Source: DAOUJW01 sp034421015 (GTDB lineage: Bacteria; Chloroflexota; Dehalococcoidia; Lucifugimonadales; UBA2985). From it: 64,000 bases of DNA. The position numbers and the translations under genes were made by a program. Under the pieces are notes generated by a model. That model did no database searches. It was given only the letters and a program-made list of their open reading frames with translations, and had not been told where the DNA came from. The stretch is from the NCBI GenBank assembly GCA_034421015.1, contig DAOUKT010000037.1, forward strand, positions 1 through 64,000, given 5' to 3'. Position 1 is the stretch's first letter. Every line of letters begins with the position of its first letter. Below, in pieces: positions 25,610 to 34,136 of this stretch.

Positions 25610-26110
25610 ATGTACGGACTAGGCATCGCAAAGGGCCTCATGGTGACCCTGAAGAACCTGACCAGAAAGCCGTTCACCATCCAGTACCCGGAGGAGGCCG
25701 TCCCACAGGCGCCTCGATTCCGCGGGGAGGAGTTCGCCTGGTACGAGGAGCGGTGCACCGGGTGCGCGAGCTGCGCGAAATATTGCCCCCTGGGAATCAT
25801 CAGGATTGTGACCCACCCGGGCGGCCTCAATATGCAGGAGGGCCAGTCGTACACTGTCGATACCTTTGACATCGACATAGGCCGGTGCATGTTCTGCGGC
25901 CTCTGCGTGGAGGCCTGCCCCTACGACGCCCTGTTTATGGGCAGCGGCTTCGAGCGCGGCAGGTACAGGCGGGACGACCTGGTTATCGACCTGCACGAGT
26001 TGAAAGAAGCGGAAAAGCGCCCCAGCACGTGGTTCCGCCCACAGCTTGAGTCCAAGAAGTACAATCCCCAGACCGGGCAGCCCCTCTCCTGGGACGAGGT
26101 GGGACGCTAG
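25610..26110 (+). CDS. nuoI: NADH-quinone oxidoreductase subunit I
   Basis: A 166-residue ferredoxin-type subunit with two [4Fe-4S] motifs, CTGCASCAKYCP and CMFCGLCVEACP, which carry electrons to NuoB. The ATG follows directly after the nuoH stop. Because nuoEFG are absent from this operon, electrons probably enter here from a donor other than NADH (for example ferredoxin); this is inference. Confidence 0.97.
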   Translation: MYGLGIAKGLMVTLKNLTRKPFTIQYPEEAVPQAPRFRGEEFAWYEERCTGCASCAKYCPLGIIRIVTHPGGLNMQEGQSYTVDTFDIDIGRCMFCGLCVEACPYDALFMGSGFERGRYRRDDLVIDLHELKEAEKRPSTWFRPQLESKKYNPQTGQPLSWDEVGR

Positions 26111-26674
26111 ATGCTTCCACTGGACATCGCCTTCTACTCCATGGCGGCGGTGATGGTAGCCTCCGCTCTGGGCGTGGTGCTCATGAAGGACATCTTCCGA
26201 GCAGCGCTCTTCCTGGTGCTCTCCTTCCTGGTGGTGGCGGGGTTGTTCGTGCTGCTGAACGCGGAGTTCCTGGCGGTGGTGCAGGTGCTCATCTACGTCG
26301 GGGCCATCTCGATACTTCTGATATTCGCCATCATGCTGACTCGCAACGTCCACGAGGGCAATCCGTCCAATGGATTCGACCATCCCGCTCGAATATTGTC
26401 GGGCTTGGTGCTGGCGGCGCTGGTGTTCGTGGCGGTAACCACGGACTGGAACACCTGGGACAGCCTTGGGCTGAAGGTGCTTCCGGGCGACTCCGCCGAG
26501 GACCTGAGTAGCACGGAGCAGGGTGTCCGCGACGTATTCGGCAACACAACGCCCGTTATCGCCCGCCTCCTTTTGAGGGAGTACGTGCTCCCCTTTGAGG
26601 TGGCGTCCGTGGTGCTTCTGGCGGCGGTGATTGGCGCGCTCGCCCTGGTGCGAGAGAGGGAGAACGAGGCTTGA
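26111..26674 (+). CDS. nuoJ: NADH-quinone oxidoreductase subunit J
   Basis: A 187-residue membrane subunit with five predicted helices. The family segment FLVLSFLVVAGLFVLLNAEF and VQVLIYVGAISILLIFAIML are clear. A ~55-residue extramembrane loop (GDSAEDLSSTEQGVRD) separates the last helices. The stop overlaps the start of nuoK by four bases (TTGA). Confidence 0.95.
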   Translation: MLPLDIAFYSMAAVMVASALGVVLMKDIFRAALFLVLSFLVVAGLFVLLNAEFLAVVQVLIYVGAISILLIFAIMLTRNVHEGNPSNGFDHPARILSGLVLAALVFVAVTTDWNTWDSLGLKVLPGDSAEDLSSTEQGVRDVFGNTTPVIARLLLREYVLPFEVASVVLLAAVIGALALVRERENEA

Positions 26675-27066
26675 GCCTGGAAAACCTCCTCATCCTGTCG
26701 GCCATTATCTTCAGCATTGGCCTCTACGGTACTCTGTCCAAGAGGAACGTGATTGCCGTGCTCATGTCCATTGAGCTTATGTTCAACGCCGTGAATATAG
26801 CCGCCATTGCCTTTGCGCGCTACGTCGTGCCCAGGGGCATCGCAGTGGACCCCGTGGCTGCTGAGAACGAGATAGGCCGGGCGTTGACCGAGGGCGTTAA
26901 TCTAGGAGAGACGGTGCTGAGCACGCTGCTGACGGGGCAGATATTCTCCATCTTCATCATCACAATTGCGGCCGCAGAGGTGGCCCTGGGTCTTGGCATA
27001 GTGATAGCCCTGTACCGCAACAGGGAGACCGTCGACGTGACCAGGGTCAATCTGATGAGGGGTTAG
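26671..27066 (+). CDS. nuoK: NADH-quinone oxidoreductase subunit K
   Basis: A 131-residue membrane subunit. Helix 2 carries the buried glutamate in LMSIELMFNAVNIAAIAFAR. The start is TTG at 26671, within the nuoJ stop. Typical NuoK is about 100 residues; here an insertion of roughly 30 residues lies between helices 2 and 3 (around VDPVAAENEIGRALTEG). The third helix with AAAEVALGLGIVIAL is normal. Confidence 0.95.
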   Translation: MSLENLLILSAIIFSIGLYGTLSKRNVIAVLMSIELMFNAVNIAAIAFARYVVPRGIAVDPVAAENEIGRALTEGVNLGETVLSTLLTGQIFSIFIITIAAAEVALGLGIVIALYRNRETVDVTRVNLMRG

Positions 27067-27070
27067 AAAC

Positions 27071-27265
27071 ATGTGGGTCGATTTCAAGAAAGCGCCAAAC
27101 CTGATGATTGCGGAGATGTGGAAGGAGATCCTCGAAGGAGAGGGCCTGCCTACCCATCTGCTGCCGGAAGGCGATATCCTGTCCTGGGGAGAACGGGTGC
27201 CGTTTCGAGTGATGGTTCCCAGGGGCAGGGAGCACGTTGCCGAGGAGATTCTGCGGAAGCTGTAG
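27071..27265 (+). CDS. Small soluble protein within the nuo operon (DUF2007-like)
   Basis: A 64-residue soluble protein (WVDFKKAPNLMIAEMWKEIL, then LPTHLLPEGD, RVPFRVMVPRGREHVAEEIL). The pattern of an N-terminal strand and helix followed by a short strand that accepts a second helix resembles DUF2007-type putative signal-transducing proteins. It sits between nuoK (4-nt gap) and nuoL (62-nt gap). It is not a known complex I subunit. A role in assembly or regulation would be a guess; the ribosome site is weak, so it probably relies on coupling to nuoK. Confidence 0.6.
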   Translation: MWVDFKKAPNLMIAEMWKEILEGEGLPTHLLPEGDILSWGERVPFRVMVPRGREHVAEEILRKL

Positions 27266-27327
27266 GGGACACCCCATTGCAGTTCGACCGGCAAAAGATA
27301 ATGTTCAAGGGAGAAGCGTAAGGAACT

Positions 27328-29373
27328 ATGACTGAAGCAGCGGCCTGGGCCATTCTCTTTCTGCCTCTGGCCTCTTTTGCAATTATTGCCTTTGTCATCA
27401 GGCCCTTCTTCAACCGCTTCCAAGCCCTGAGCGGCTATGTGACCATTGCGGCCATTGGCGCGGCCTTCGTCCTGTCCGTACAGGCCCTGATCGCCGTCTG
27501 GGACGGACATGGCGAGATTGGCTGGGACCCCCACTCCTGGATTGTAATTGGAGACATGGAGATTGCCCTCGGCATCCTCATGGACCCCCTCACGGCCGTG
27601 CTGCTGGTGGTGATAACCGGCGTGAGCCTGCTGGTGCAGGTCTACTCCCAGGGGTACATGCACGGGGACCCGGGCTACTCCCGCTACTTCAGCTTCATGT
27701 CCCTGTTCACGGCCTCCATGCTGGGGCTGGTGCTGGCCAGCAACATCATCCAGTTGTACGTATTCTGGGAGCTGGTCGGGCTCTGCTCATACCTGCTCAT
27801 CGGCTTCTGGTACAACAGGCCATCGGCGGCGGCCGCGGCCAAGAAGGCGTTCATAGTCACCCGGCTTGGCGACGTGGGCTTCCTCCTGGCAATCCTCTAT
27901 CTCTTCCACAACAAGGACGCCTTCATATCCCAGGGCCTCAACCCCTTCGAAATCTCCCACATCAACCTGATAGCCGCCGGCGGCGAGACGATGGCCGGGG
28001 CGCAGATCGTTGCGCTGGGCACCGGCGTCGTCACCTGGATTGCCCTGGGCATCTTCGCGGGCGCGGTGGGCAAGTCGGCCCAGTTCCCGCTGCACGTGTG
28101 GCTCCCGGACGCAATGGAAGGCCCCACGCCGGTGAGCGCCCTCATTCACGCCGCAACGATGGTTGTCGCAGGCGTGTTCCTGGTGGCCCGTTTCTTCCCG
28201 CTCTTCGAGGCTTCAACCACGGCCATGAATACGGTGGCGATTATCGGCGGGTTCACCGCTATTTTCGCAGCCAGCATGGGGCTGGTGATGAACGACATCA
28301 AGCGGGTGCTGGCCTACTCGACTGTGAGCCAGCTGGGGTACATGATGCTGGCGCTGGGCGTCGGCGCATACGAGGCCGCCATCTTCCACCTGTTCAATCA
28401 CGCCTTCTTCAAGGCCCTGCTGTTCCTTGGCTCCGGCAGCGTGCAGCACGCCTCCGGCACCTTCGACATGCGATTCATGGGAGGCCTCAGAAAGCACATG
28501 CCCTGGACCTACGCCACCTTCTTCATCGCCGCGCTGAGCATCTCCGGCATCTTCCCCCTGGCAGGCTTCTGGAGCAAGGACGAGATCCTGGCAGGGGCCT
28601 TCAACCACGGCGGCGAAATCGGCAGCATAGTCTTCATTCTGGCCATAGTGGCCGCGTTCATGACGTCCTTCTACATGTTCCGCGCCCTGTTCATGACCTT
28701 CCACGGGGAGTTCAGGGGCGGCGCGGAGGCTGAGCACGCCGGGCAGGCATCGGACCACGGCCTGCACCTAGCCGAGCAGGAGAGCCACGAGGGGGAGCAC
28801 GCCGTGCACCTGAAAGAGTCGCCCCTGGTGATGGCAATACCGATGATCATACTTGGCGTCCCGTCAATCGTCTCCGGGTTCCTGGGCAACCCCATCAACG
28901 CATCCTGGGGCCTCGGGATTGTCGAGGCGCACTGGTTCGCGCACCTCATGGGCTACGTTGACCTGGTCAACGTCGAGCCCGCTGCATTCGATATTACGAT
29001 TGCTTCCGCGTCCACGGTGGTGGCGCTGGCCGGCATCGGGCTCGCCTATCTGATGTACCAGAGCCGCGCCGTCAAGCCGGAGGCCGTTGGGTCGGCGCTG
29101 AAGCCAGCCTACGTGGCCGCCTCCGACAAGTACCACTTCGACCAGGTCTACGAGGACTGGATAACCCGGCGCTCGTTCTACAGGGTGCTGGCCGGAGGCA
29201 CGGACTGGTTCGACAGGAACATCGTGGACAAGTTCGTGGAAGCGATAGGTTTCCTGGGCCGCAACCTGGGCCGAGCCGTCGGCGCGCTGGAGACGGGTCA
29301 GGTGCAGGCTTACGGAATAGGCATATCCGCGGGCGTGCTGCTAATCGTCGTGGGATTCCTGATATGGGACTGA
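27328..29373 (+). CDS. nuoL: NADH-quinone oxidoreductase subunit L
   Basis: A 681-residue antiporter-like subunit at the distal end of the proton-pumping arm. The core has FWELVGLCSYLLIGFWY, GKSAQFPLHVWLPDAMEGPTP (in two parts) with the pumping lysine, and HLFNHAFFKALLFLGSG. The C-terminus contains the long amphipathic helix and last transmembrane segment typical of NuoL. AAGGA precedes the ATG. A His/Glu-rich loop lies around residues 470-495. Confidence 0.97.
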   Translation: MTEAAAWAILFLPLASFAIIAFVIRPFFNRFQALSGYVTIAAIGAAFVLSVQALIAVWDGHGEIGWDPHSWIVIGDMEIALGILMDPLTAVLLVVITGVSLLVQVYSQGYMHGDPGYSRYFSFMSLFTASMLGLVLASNIIQLYVFWELVGLCSYLLIGFWYNRPSAAAAAKKAFIVTRLGDVGFLLAILYLFHNKDAFISQGLNPFEISHINLIAAGGETMAGAQIVALGTGVVTWIALGIFAGAVGKSAQFPLHVWLPDAMEGPTPVSALIHAATMVVAGVFLVARFFPLFEASTTAMNTVAIIGGFTAIFAASMGLVMNDIKRVLAYSTVSQLGYMMLALGVGAYEAAIFHLFNHAFFKALLFLGSGSVQHASGTFDMRFMGGLRKHMPWTYATFFIAALSISGIFPLAGFWSKDEILAGAFNHGGEIGSIVFILAIVAAFMTSFYMFRALFMTFHGEFRGGAEAEHAGQASDHGLHLAEQESHEGEHAVHLKESPLVMAIPMIILGVPSIVSGFLGNPINASWGLGIVEAHWFAHLMGYVDLVNVEPAAFDITIASASTVVALAGIGLAYLMYQSRAVKPEAVGSALKPAYVAASDKYHFDQVYEDWITRRSFYRVLAGGTDWFDRNIVDKFVEAIGFLGRNLGRAVGALETGQVQAYGIGISAGVLLIVVGFLIWD

Positions 29374-29397
29374 AACAAGGTATATTGAGGTAGATTA

Positions 29398-30897
29398 GTG
29401 CTCTCTATCCTGGTTTTCCTCCCCCTCGCGGGGGCGCTGGTCATCCTCCTGCTCAGGCGGGCGGAGCATATCCGCGTGTGGGCCGCGCTGGTCACTATAT
29501 CGGAGCTGGCCCTTGCGATTGTCGCCTTCGTCGACTTCCGGTCCAGCGAAGCCGGTAAGAATGGCGGCATGGCGCTTGTGGAGCGGTACGAGGACTGGAT
29601 CCCCGCCCTCGACATCCAGTACCACCTTGGCGTGGACGGCCTGAGCATGCCCCTTGTGCTCCTGACTGCACTCCTTGGGATGTGCGCCGTCTTCGCATCC
29701 TGGAACGGCATCCAGGACCAGGTGAAAGAGTATTTCATGTGGCTGCTGCTCCTGCAGACGGCGGTCATGGGCGTGTTCGTCTCACTGGACCTCATCCTGT
29801 TCTTCATCTTCTGGGAGCTTGAGCTTCTGCCCATGTACTTCCTCATCTCCAAGTGGGGCAGCGGGCGCAGGCAGTACTCGGCGATGAAGTTCCTGGTCTT
29901 CACATTCCTGGGCAGCGCCTTCATGTTCGTCGGCATCCTCGCGCTCTACTTCTCCGTTGGAACGTTCAACATCGTGGAGCTGCCGGCTGCCGTGGCCGGC
30001 GCCCAGCTTCTCCTGCCGGCGGTCTCCATCTTCGGCCTGCTCTTCATTGCATTCGCGGTCAAGCTGCCCGTCTGGCCCGTCCACACGTGGCTGCCGGACG
30101 CCCACACCGACGCCCCCACAGCCGTCAGCGTGATGCTGGCCGGAGTCCTCCTTAAGATGGGCGGATACGGCATGATTCGCATAGCGGTGGGCATTCTACC
30201 CGCACCGGCCCAGGAGTACGCATGGCTGCTGGCGACGCTGGCGGTCATAAGCGTGCTGTACGGCGCAATTGTGACCATCAGGCAGACCGACCTCAAGCGG
30301 CTCATCGCGTTCAGCAGCATAAGCCACATGGGATACGTTCTCCTGGGAATATCGTCCGTCGTGGGCGTGAGCGGCACCGTGTCTCCCGTGGGACTGACCG
30401 GAGCGGCCATGCAGATGTTCACCCACGGAACCATCACGGGCCTCCTGTTCCTGATGGTGGGTATGGTGTACGAGAAGGCGCACACCCGCCACATCCCGGA
30501 CATGAGCGGCCTGGCCAACCGGATGCCGCTGACGGCGATAGTCTTCGTGCTCGCCGGGCTGGCCTCCCTTGGCCTGCCGGGAACCAGCGGCTTCGTATCC
30601 GAGCTCCTGGTCTTCCTTGGCACGTTCGAGGTGTGGGCGTGGATAACGGCGCTGGCGGTGTTCGGCATCGTCATCACCGCCGGGTACATCCTGTGGACGC
30701 TCCAGCGCGTGTTCTTCGGCCCTCAGACCCAACGCTTCGCCGACATTGGCGACGCCACGCCTGTGGAGATGATCCCAATGGCGGCCCTGGTAATATCGAT
30801 AATGGTTGTCGGCGTCTACCCGGCGATATTCACGGACCTGTTCCAGATTGGGCTTGAGCCCATAGTCGAGTCACTCCAGCTTCTGGGAGCGCCATGA
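29398..30897 (+). CDS. nuoM: NADH-quinone oxidoreductase subunit M
   Basis: A 499-residue antiporter-like subunit. Seen are YHLGVDGLSMPLVLLTA, FFIFWELELLPMYFLISKWG, KLPVWPVHTWLPDAHTDAPT and SSISHMGYVLLG, which contain the conserved glutamate and lysines of the proton channel. The start is GTG at 29398 after TTGAGGTAG. The gap to nuoN is 13 nt. Confidence 0.97.
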   Translation: MLSILVFLPLAGALVILLLRRAEHIRVWAALVTISELALAIVAFVDFRSSEAGKNGGMALVERYEDWIPALDIQYHLGVDGLSMPLVLLTALLGMCAVFASWNGIQDQVKEYFMWLLLLQTAVMGVFVSLDLILFFIFWELELLPMYFLISKWGSGRRQYSAMKFLVFTFLGSAFMFVGILALYFSVGTFNIVELPAAVAGAQLLLPAVSIFGLLFIAFAVKLPVWPVHTWLPDAHTDAPTAVSVMLAGVLLKMGGYGMIRIAVGILPAPAQEYAWLLATLAVISVLYGAIVTIRQTDLKRLIAFSSISHMGYVLLGISSVVGVSGTVSPVGLTGAAMQMFTHGTITGLLFLMVGMVYEKAHTRHIPDMSGLANRMPLTAIVFVLAGLASLGLPGTSGFVSELLVFLGTFEVWAWITALAVFGIVITAGYILWTLQRVFFGPQTQRFADIGDATPVEMIPMAALVISIMVVGVYPAIFTDLFQIGLEPIVESLQLLGAP

Positions 30898-30910
30898 AGG
30901 TGAACAAAGC

Positions 30911-32398
30911 ATGACCCTCCACGACGTATATCTCCTTTCACCGGAGCTTTCTCTGGCGGCCGTTGGGCTTGCCATAATCATCCTTGACCTGGTGATAGAG
31001 CGAAAGAGCGTGCTTGCGGCCTTGGCCGTGATCGGGCTGGTCGTGCCCCTGGCGTTCAGCATCGCTCTCTTCGGCGACCTGAGCGGCGAGCCCAACGAGC
31101 AGATGACGGGGATCTTCGGCACCCTGGTTGTGGACAAGTTCGCCCTGTTCTTCAAGTTCCTGGTGCTGGGCATCCTGGCCCTGGTTATCATGGCTTCCGT
31201 CGACTACGTGTCCAAGATGCGCTACTTCCAGGGCGAATACTACGGCCTGATGGTGTTCTCGGCCGGCGGCATGATGCTCCTGGCCTCGACCACCGAGCTT
31301 ATCTCAATCTACATTGCCCTGGAGCTGACGGCGCTGCCCCTTGCCGCTCTCGCCGCCTTCCTGCGGGACTCCCGCTCCAGCGAGGCCGGGATCAAGTTCC
31401 TTCTGCTCAGCGCGATGAGCTCCGCTGTGCTCCTGTACGGCATGGTGCTGACGTTCGGGTTCACGGGAACGACCCAGCTGCCGGAGATATTCGAGAGGCT
31501 GGGATCCTCAATTGAGTCCGATGTCTCCTTCGGCAGCCCGGCGCTGTTCCTGGGCGTGATTCTCATTGTGGCCGGCTTTGGATTCAAGATTTCCTCTGTG
31601 CCGTTCCAGATGTGGGTCCCCGACGTCTACGAAGGCGCGCCCACGCCCATCACGGCCTTCCTGTCCGTGGCCAGCAAGGCGGCGGGCTTCGCCGTCATCC
31701 TGCGGGTGTTCTACCTGGCTTTCGGCGAGATCAGCCTGGACTGGGGCATACTCTTCGCCGCCCTCAGCGCGCTGTCGATGACGGTGGGCAACCTTGTGGC
31801 CATAGCCCAGAGCAACATCAAGCGTATGCTGGCCTACAGCACCATCGCGCAGGCCGGATACCTGATGGTCGGCGTGGCGGCAATTGCCGTCCGGGTGCCG
31901 GAGGGGGAGACCCCCATCGGCCCGAGCAGCGTCCTCTTCTACCTGGGCGCATACGCCGTGACCAACCTGGCGGCCTTCTTCGCCATCATCGCCATCACCA
32001 CCCGGACCGGCAGCGACCTGATCAGCAGCTTTGCAGGGATGGGGAAACGAGCGCCCGTTCTCGCCCTGGTGCTTGCCTTCTCTCTGGTCTCACTGACGGG
32101 CATCCCACCGACCGCGGGCTTCATGGGCAAGCTGTACCTCTTCAGCGCCGCCGTCAAGAGCGACCTGGTGTGGCTGGTGGTTGTTGGAGTGGTGAACAGC
32201 GTCCTCTCCGCCTACTACTACGTCAAGGTCATCCGGACCATGTACATGGAGAAGCCGGAGTCCGAGGAGCCTGTGACGACGACCTACGTGCCGCAGGTCG
32301 CGATTTACGCATCCGGAATAGGCATCCTGGCGCTGGGCATCTTCCCCGGGCCGCTGATCGAGTTTGCGGAAGCTGCAGCCGAAGTCCTGTTCCTGTAG
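30911..32398 (+). CDS. nuoN: NADH-quinone oxidoreductase subunit N
   Basis: A 495-residue antiporter-like subunit that closes the operon. Motifs include ELTALPLAALAAFLRD, FKISSVPFQMWVPDVYEGAP, the segment NIKRMLAYSTIAQAGYLMVG and SLTGIPPTAGFMGKLYLF. The downstream gene is convergent, 12 nt away, and no terminator hairpin is obvious in that gap. Confidence 0.97.
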   Translation: MTLHDVYLLSPELSLAAVGLAIIILDLVIERKSVLAALAVIGLVVPLAFSIALFGDLSGEPNEQMTGIFGTLVVDKFALFFKFLVLGILALVIMASVDYVSKMRYFQGEYYGLMVFSAGGMMLLASTTELISIYIALELTALPLAALAAFLRDSRSSEAGIKFLLLSAMSSAVLLYGMVLTFGFTGTTQLPEIFERLGSSIESDVSFGSPALFLGVILIVAGFGFKISSVPFQMWVPDVYEGAPTPITAFLSVASKAAGFAVILRVFYLAFGEISLDWGILFAALSALSMTVGNLVAIAQSNIKRMLAYSTIAQAGYLMVGVAAIAVRVPEGETPIGPSSVLFYLGAYAVTNLAAFFAIIAITTRTGSDLISSFAGMGKRAPVLALVLAFSLVSLTGIPPTAGFMGKLYLFSAAVKSDLVWLVVVGVVNSVLSAYYYVKVIRTMYMEKPESEEPVTTTYVPQVAIYASGIGILALGIFPGPLIEFAEAAAEVLFL

Positions 32399-32410
32399 AC
32401 CTTGGGGTGG

Positions 32411-32896
32411 CTAGCCCTGCACCGACTCACCCGGTAAAGTCACCTTGGCCAAAAGCTCATCGTGGGAGATGAGCGCAGCGCCCAGGGCTTCAGCAAACCG
32501 TCCGGCAACCTCTTCGTCGTCATCTGCGAAGTGATGGACGTCGTACGGCCCCACCATGACGAAGGGGTACATGGGCTGGTGGCGGTAGCTGTCGTCCCAC
32601 TGGGCCCGGGAGCCGTGGCTGATCGGTAGAGTGACAGAGTGTGTGACGTCCATCCTCACGTTGCCCGTCCACTCCTCCTTGACCAGGTGCAAGCGGTTGG
32701 ACTCGTCCCGGCTGGCGTAGCGGAGCAGTTCGTGAAGGTTTGCATGCCACTCGAAGTTCTCGCATATATCGCAGCCGTTGATTTTCAGGAAGGGCCTGAA
32801 GCTCGTAGTCGCCGTCTGTCTTTCCAGCATAGGGGCAGGTTCCCTCCGATTGAATGCGTCCTGCCGAAAGCCGACCTGAAGTCGACCCTCAGCCAT
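32411..32896 (-). CDS. Uncharacterised protein, 161 residues
   Basis: Not recognised. The protein is soluble, with aromatic and histidine-rich stretches: INGCDICENFEWHANLHELL, then KEEWTGNVRMDVTHSVTLP, YRHQPMYPFVMVGPYDVHH and a C-terminal helix EEVAGRFAEALGAALISHDELL. Two cysteines spaced CDIC could bind a metal or form a disulfide. The start at 32896 lies about 10 nt after AAGGGGA; an internal ATG at 32830 is the alternative. It is convergent with nuoN and has no same-strand partner. Confidence 0.6.
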   Translation of the reverse strand: MAEGRLQVGFRQDAFNRREPAPMLERQTATTSFRPFLKINGCDICENFEWHANLHELLRYASRDESNRLHLVKEEWTGNVRMDVTHSVTLPISHGSRAQWDDSYRHQPMYPFVMVGPYDVHHFADDDEEVAGRFAEALGAALISHDELLAKVTLPGESVQG

Positions 32897-32936
32897 CTGA
32901 TCTGTCCCCTTAATTTAGCACTGGGCATTTGGCGGT

Positions 32937-33169
32937 GTCCAGTTCGTTTCGTTGACACCCCACAAGCGTTGGCTATGGCGCGCGACACCGCTCATCCTGA
33001 GCTTGTCGAAGGAAATGAGCGGTGGCAAATACGCCTACAGCCTTCCCACTCAAATGGTTCGACAGGCTCACCATGAGCGGGAAGGGAGTTGCGCTACATC
33101 CGACGTTGGCATTTACCAACTCGTGTAGAGAATATCGTCCAGTTCGTTTCGTTGACACCCCACAGGCGT
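32937..33169. repeat. 33-bp direct repeats flanking a MITE-like element (copy 1)
   Basis: GTCCAGTTCGTTTCGTTGAC and the following 13 nt occur at 32937-32969 and again at 33137-33169 with one mismatch, exactly 200 bp apart. Between them lies a segment closely matching 54825-54986, with the arms GACACCGCTCATCCTGAGCT / GAAATGAGCGGTG, AAATGGTTCGACAGGCTCAC and TAGAGAATA at the right end. The left terminal repeat is not preserved here. The repeated 33 bp contains the TTGACA box of the nadK promoter. Confidence 0.75.
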
Positions 33170-33180
33170 GATGCTAGACT
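33152..33180 (+). promoter_or_regulatory. Candidate promoter of nadK
   Basis: A consensus TTGACA at 33152-33157 and TAGACT at 33175-33180 with a 17-nt spacer, 73 nt before nadK. The TTGACA lies in the second copy of a 33-bp direct repeat; the first copy (TTGACA at 32952) has TATGGC after 16 nt. Confidence 0.6.
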
Positions 33181-33252
33181 GCCCTTGCCGATGCCGGAAT
33201 CAGTTTATCCCGTACGGACGTACACGACGCCTTGGCCTGTGAAGGAGCTGCG

Positions 33253-34128
33253 ATGAGTAGCCCAGGGAACATCGGCATTGTATACAATCCCCGCGTGGCC
33301 CCGGCGGAGCCCCTCGCCCGGCAGCTGGCGGAGAGACTTGACTCACTGACACGCACCTGGGTGATTGCAATGGCCGAGGTCGAGGCCGCACAGCTGCCCG
33401 CTGACACCTCCCTCATCATCACCGTGGGCGGCGACGGCACCATTCTCTGGGCGGCGCAGATGGCCGCTCCCAACGGCATACCCATCCTGGGCGTTAACCT
33501 GGGAAGGGTTGGCTTTATGACGGAGCTGAAGGCGGATGAGGCGGTGGACAGGGTAGGGGACTACCTGGACGGCCGGGTGTGGGTGGAGGAGCGCTCCATG
33601 CTCCAAGCGAGGCTTTCCCCGGGCGGAGCGTCCGATGAGACTGAGCAGACGTTCCACGCCCTCAACGACGTGGTCGTGGGGCGAGACACCCTGTCCCGGG
33701 TGGTCCATCTTGAGGTCCACATTGACGGGGCGCTGTTCACCACGTACCGCGCAGACGGCGTAATCGTGGCCACGGCTACGGGCAGCACCGGATACTCCAT
33801 ATCGGCGGGCGGGCCCATTCTGCACCCCCAGTCCCGGGACCTGCTCATCAACCCGGTAGCCACGCACCTGGGGTTGCACACGCCAATCGTTCTCTCGCCG
33901 GACTCCATGGTCGATGTCGCCCTCCGCTCCGACTACCAGGCGATGCTCAGCGTCGACGGGCGGATGGACGTGCCTCTGGAGCCGGGTACAGTCGTTCACA
34001 TAGCCAGGAGCCCGCAAACTGCCACTTTCCTGCGCTCCGGGCCTCCAAACCAGTTCTACGCCCAACTCACGGAGCGACTCAGCCCTGACTTCCGCTCCAC
34101 CACGCCGCGGGTAACGTCCTTCACGTAG
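33253..34128 (+). CDS. nadK: NAD kinase
   Basis: A 291-residue NAD kinase that makes NADP from NAD using ATP or polyphosphate. The phosphate-binding motif GGDGT is at residues 59-63, preceded by SLIITV, followed by NLGRVGFMTE, ALNDVVVGR and the glycine-rich ATATGSTGYSISAGGPI. GAAGGAG lies 6 nt before the ATG at 33253; an in-frame TTG further upstream is less likely. The NUDIX gene follows after 8 nt, so both probably form one operon controlling nucleotide cofactors. Confidence 0.96.
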   Translation: MSSPGNIGIVYNPRVAPAEPLARQLAERLDSLTRTWVIAMAEVEAAQLPADTSLIITVGGDGTILWAAQMAAPNGIPILGVNLGRVGFMTELKADEAVDRVGDYLDGRVWVEERSMLQARLSPGGASDETEQTFHALNDVVVGRDTLSRVVHLEVHIDGALFTTYRADGVIVATATGSTGYSISAGGPILHPQSRDLLINPVATHLGLHTPIVLSPDSMVDVALRSDYQAMLSVDGRMDVPLEPGTVVHIARSPQTATFLRSGPPNQFYAQLTERLSPDFRSTTPRVTSFT

Positions 34129-34136
34129 GAGCCCAA

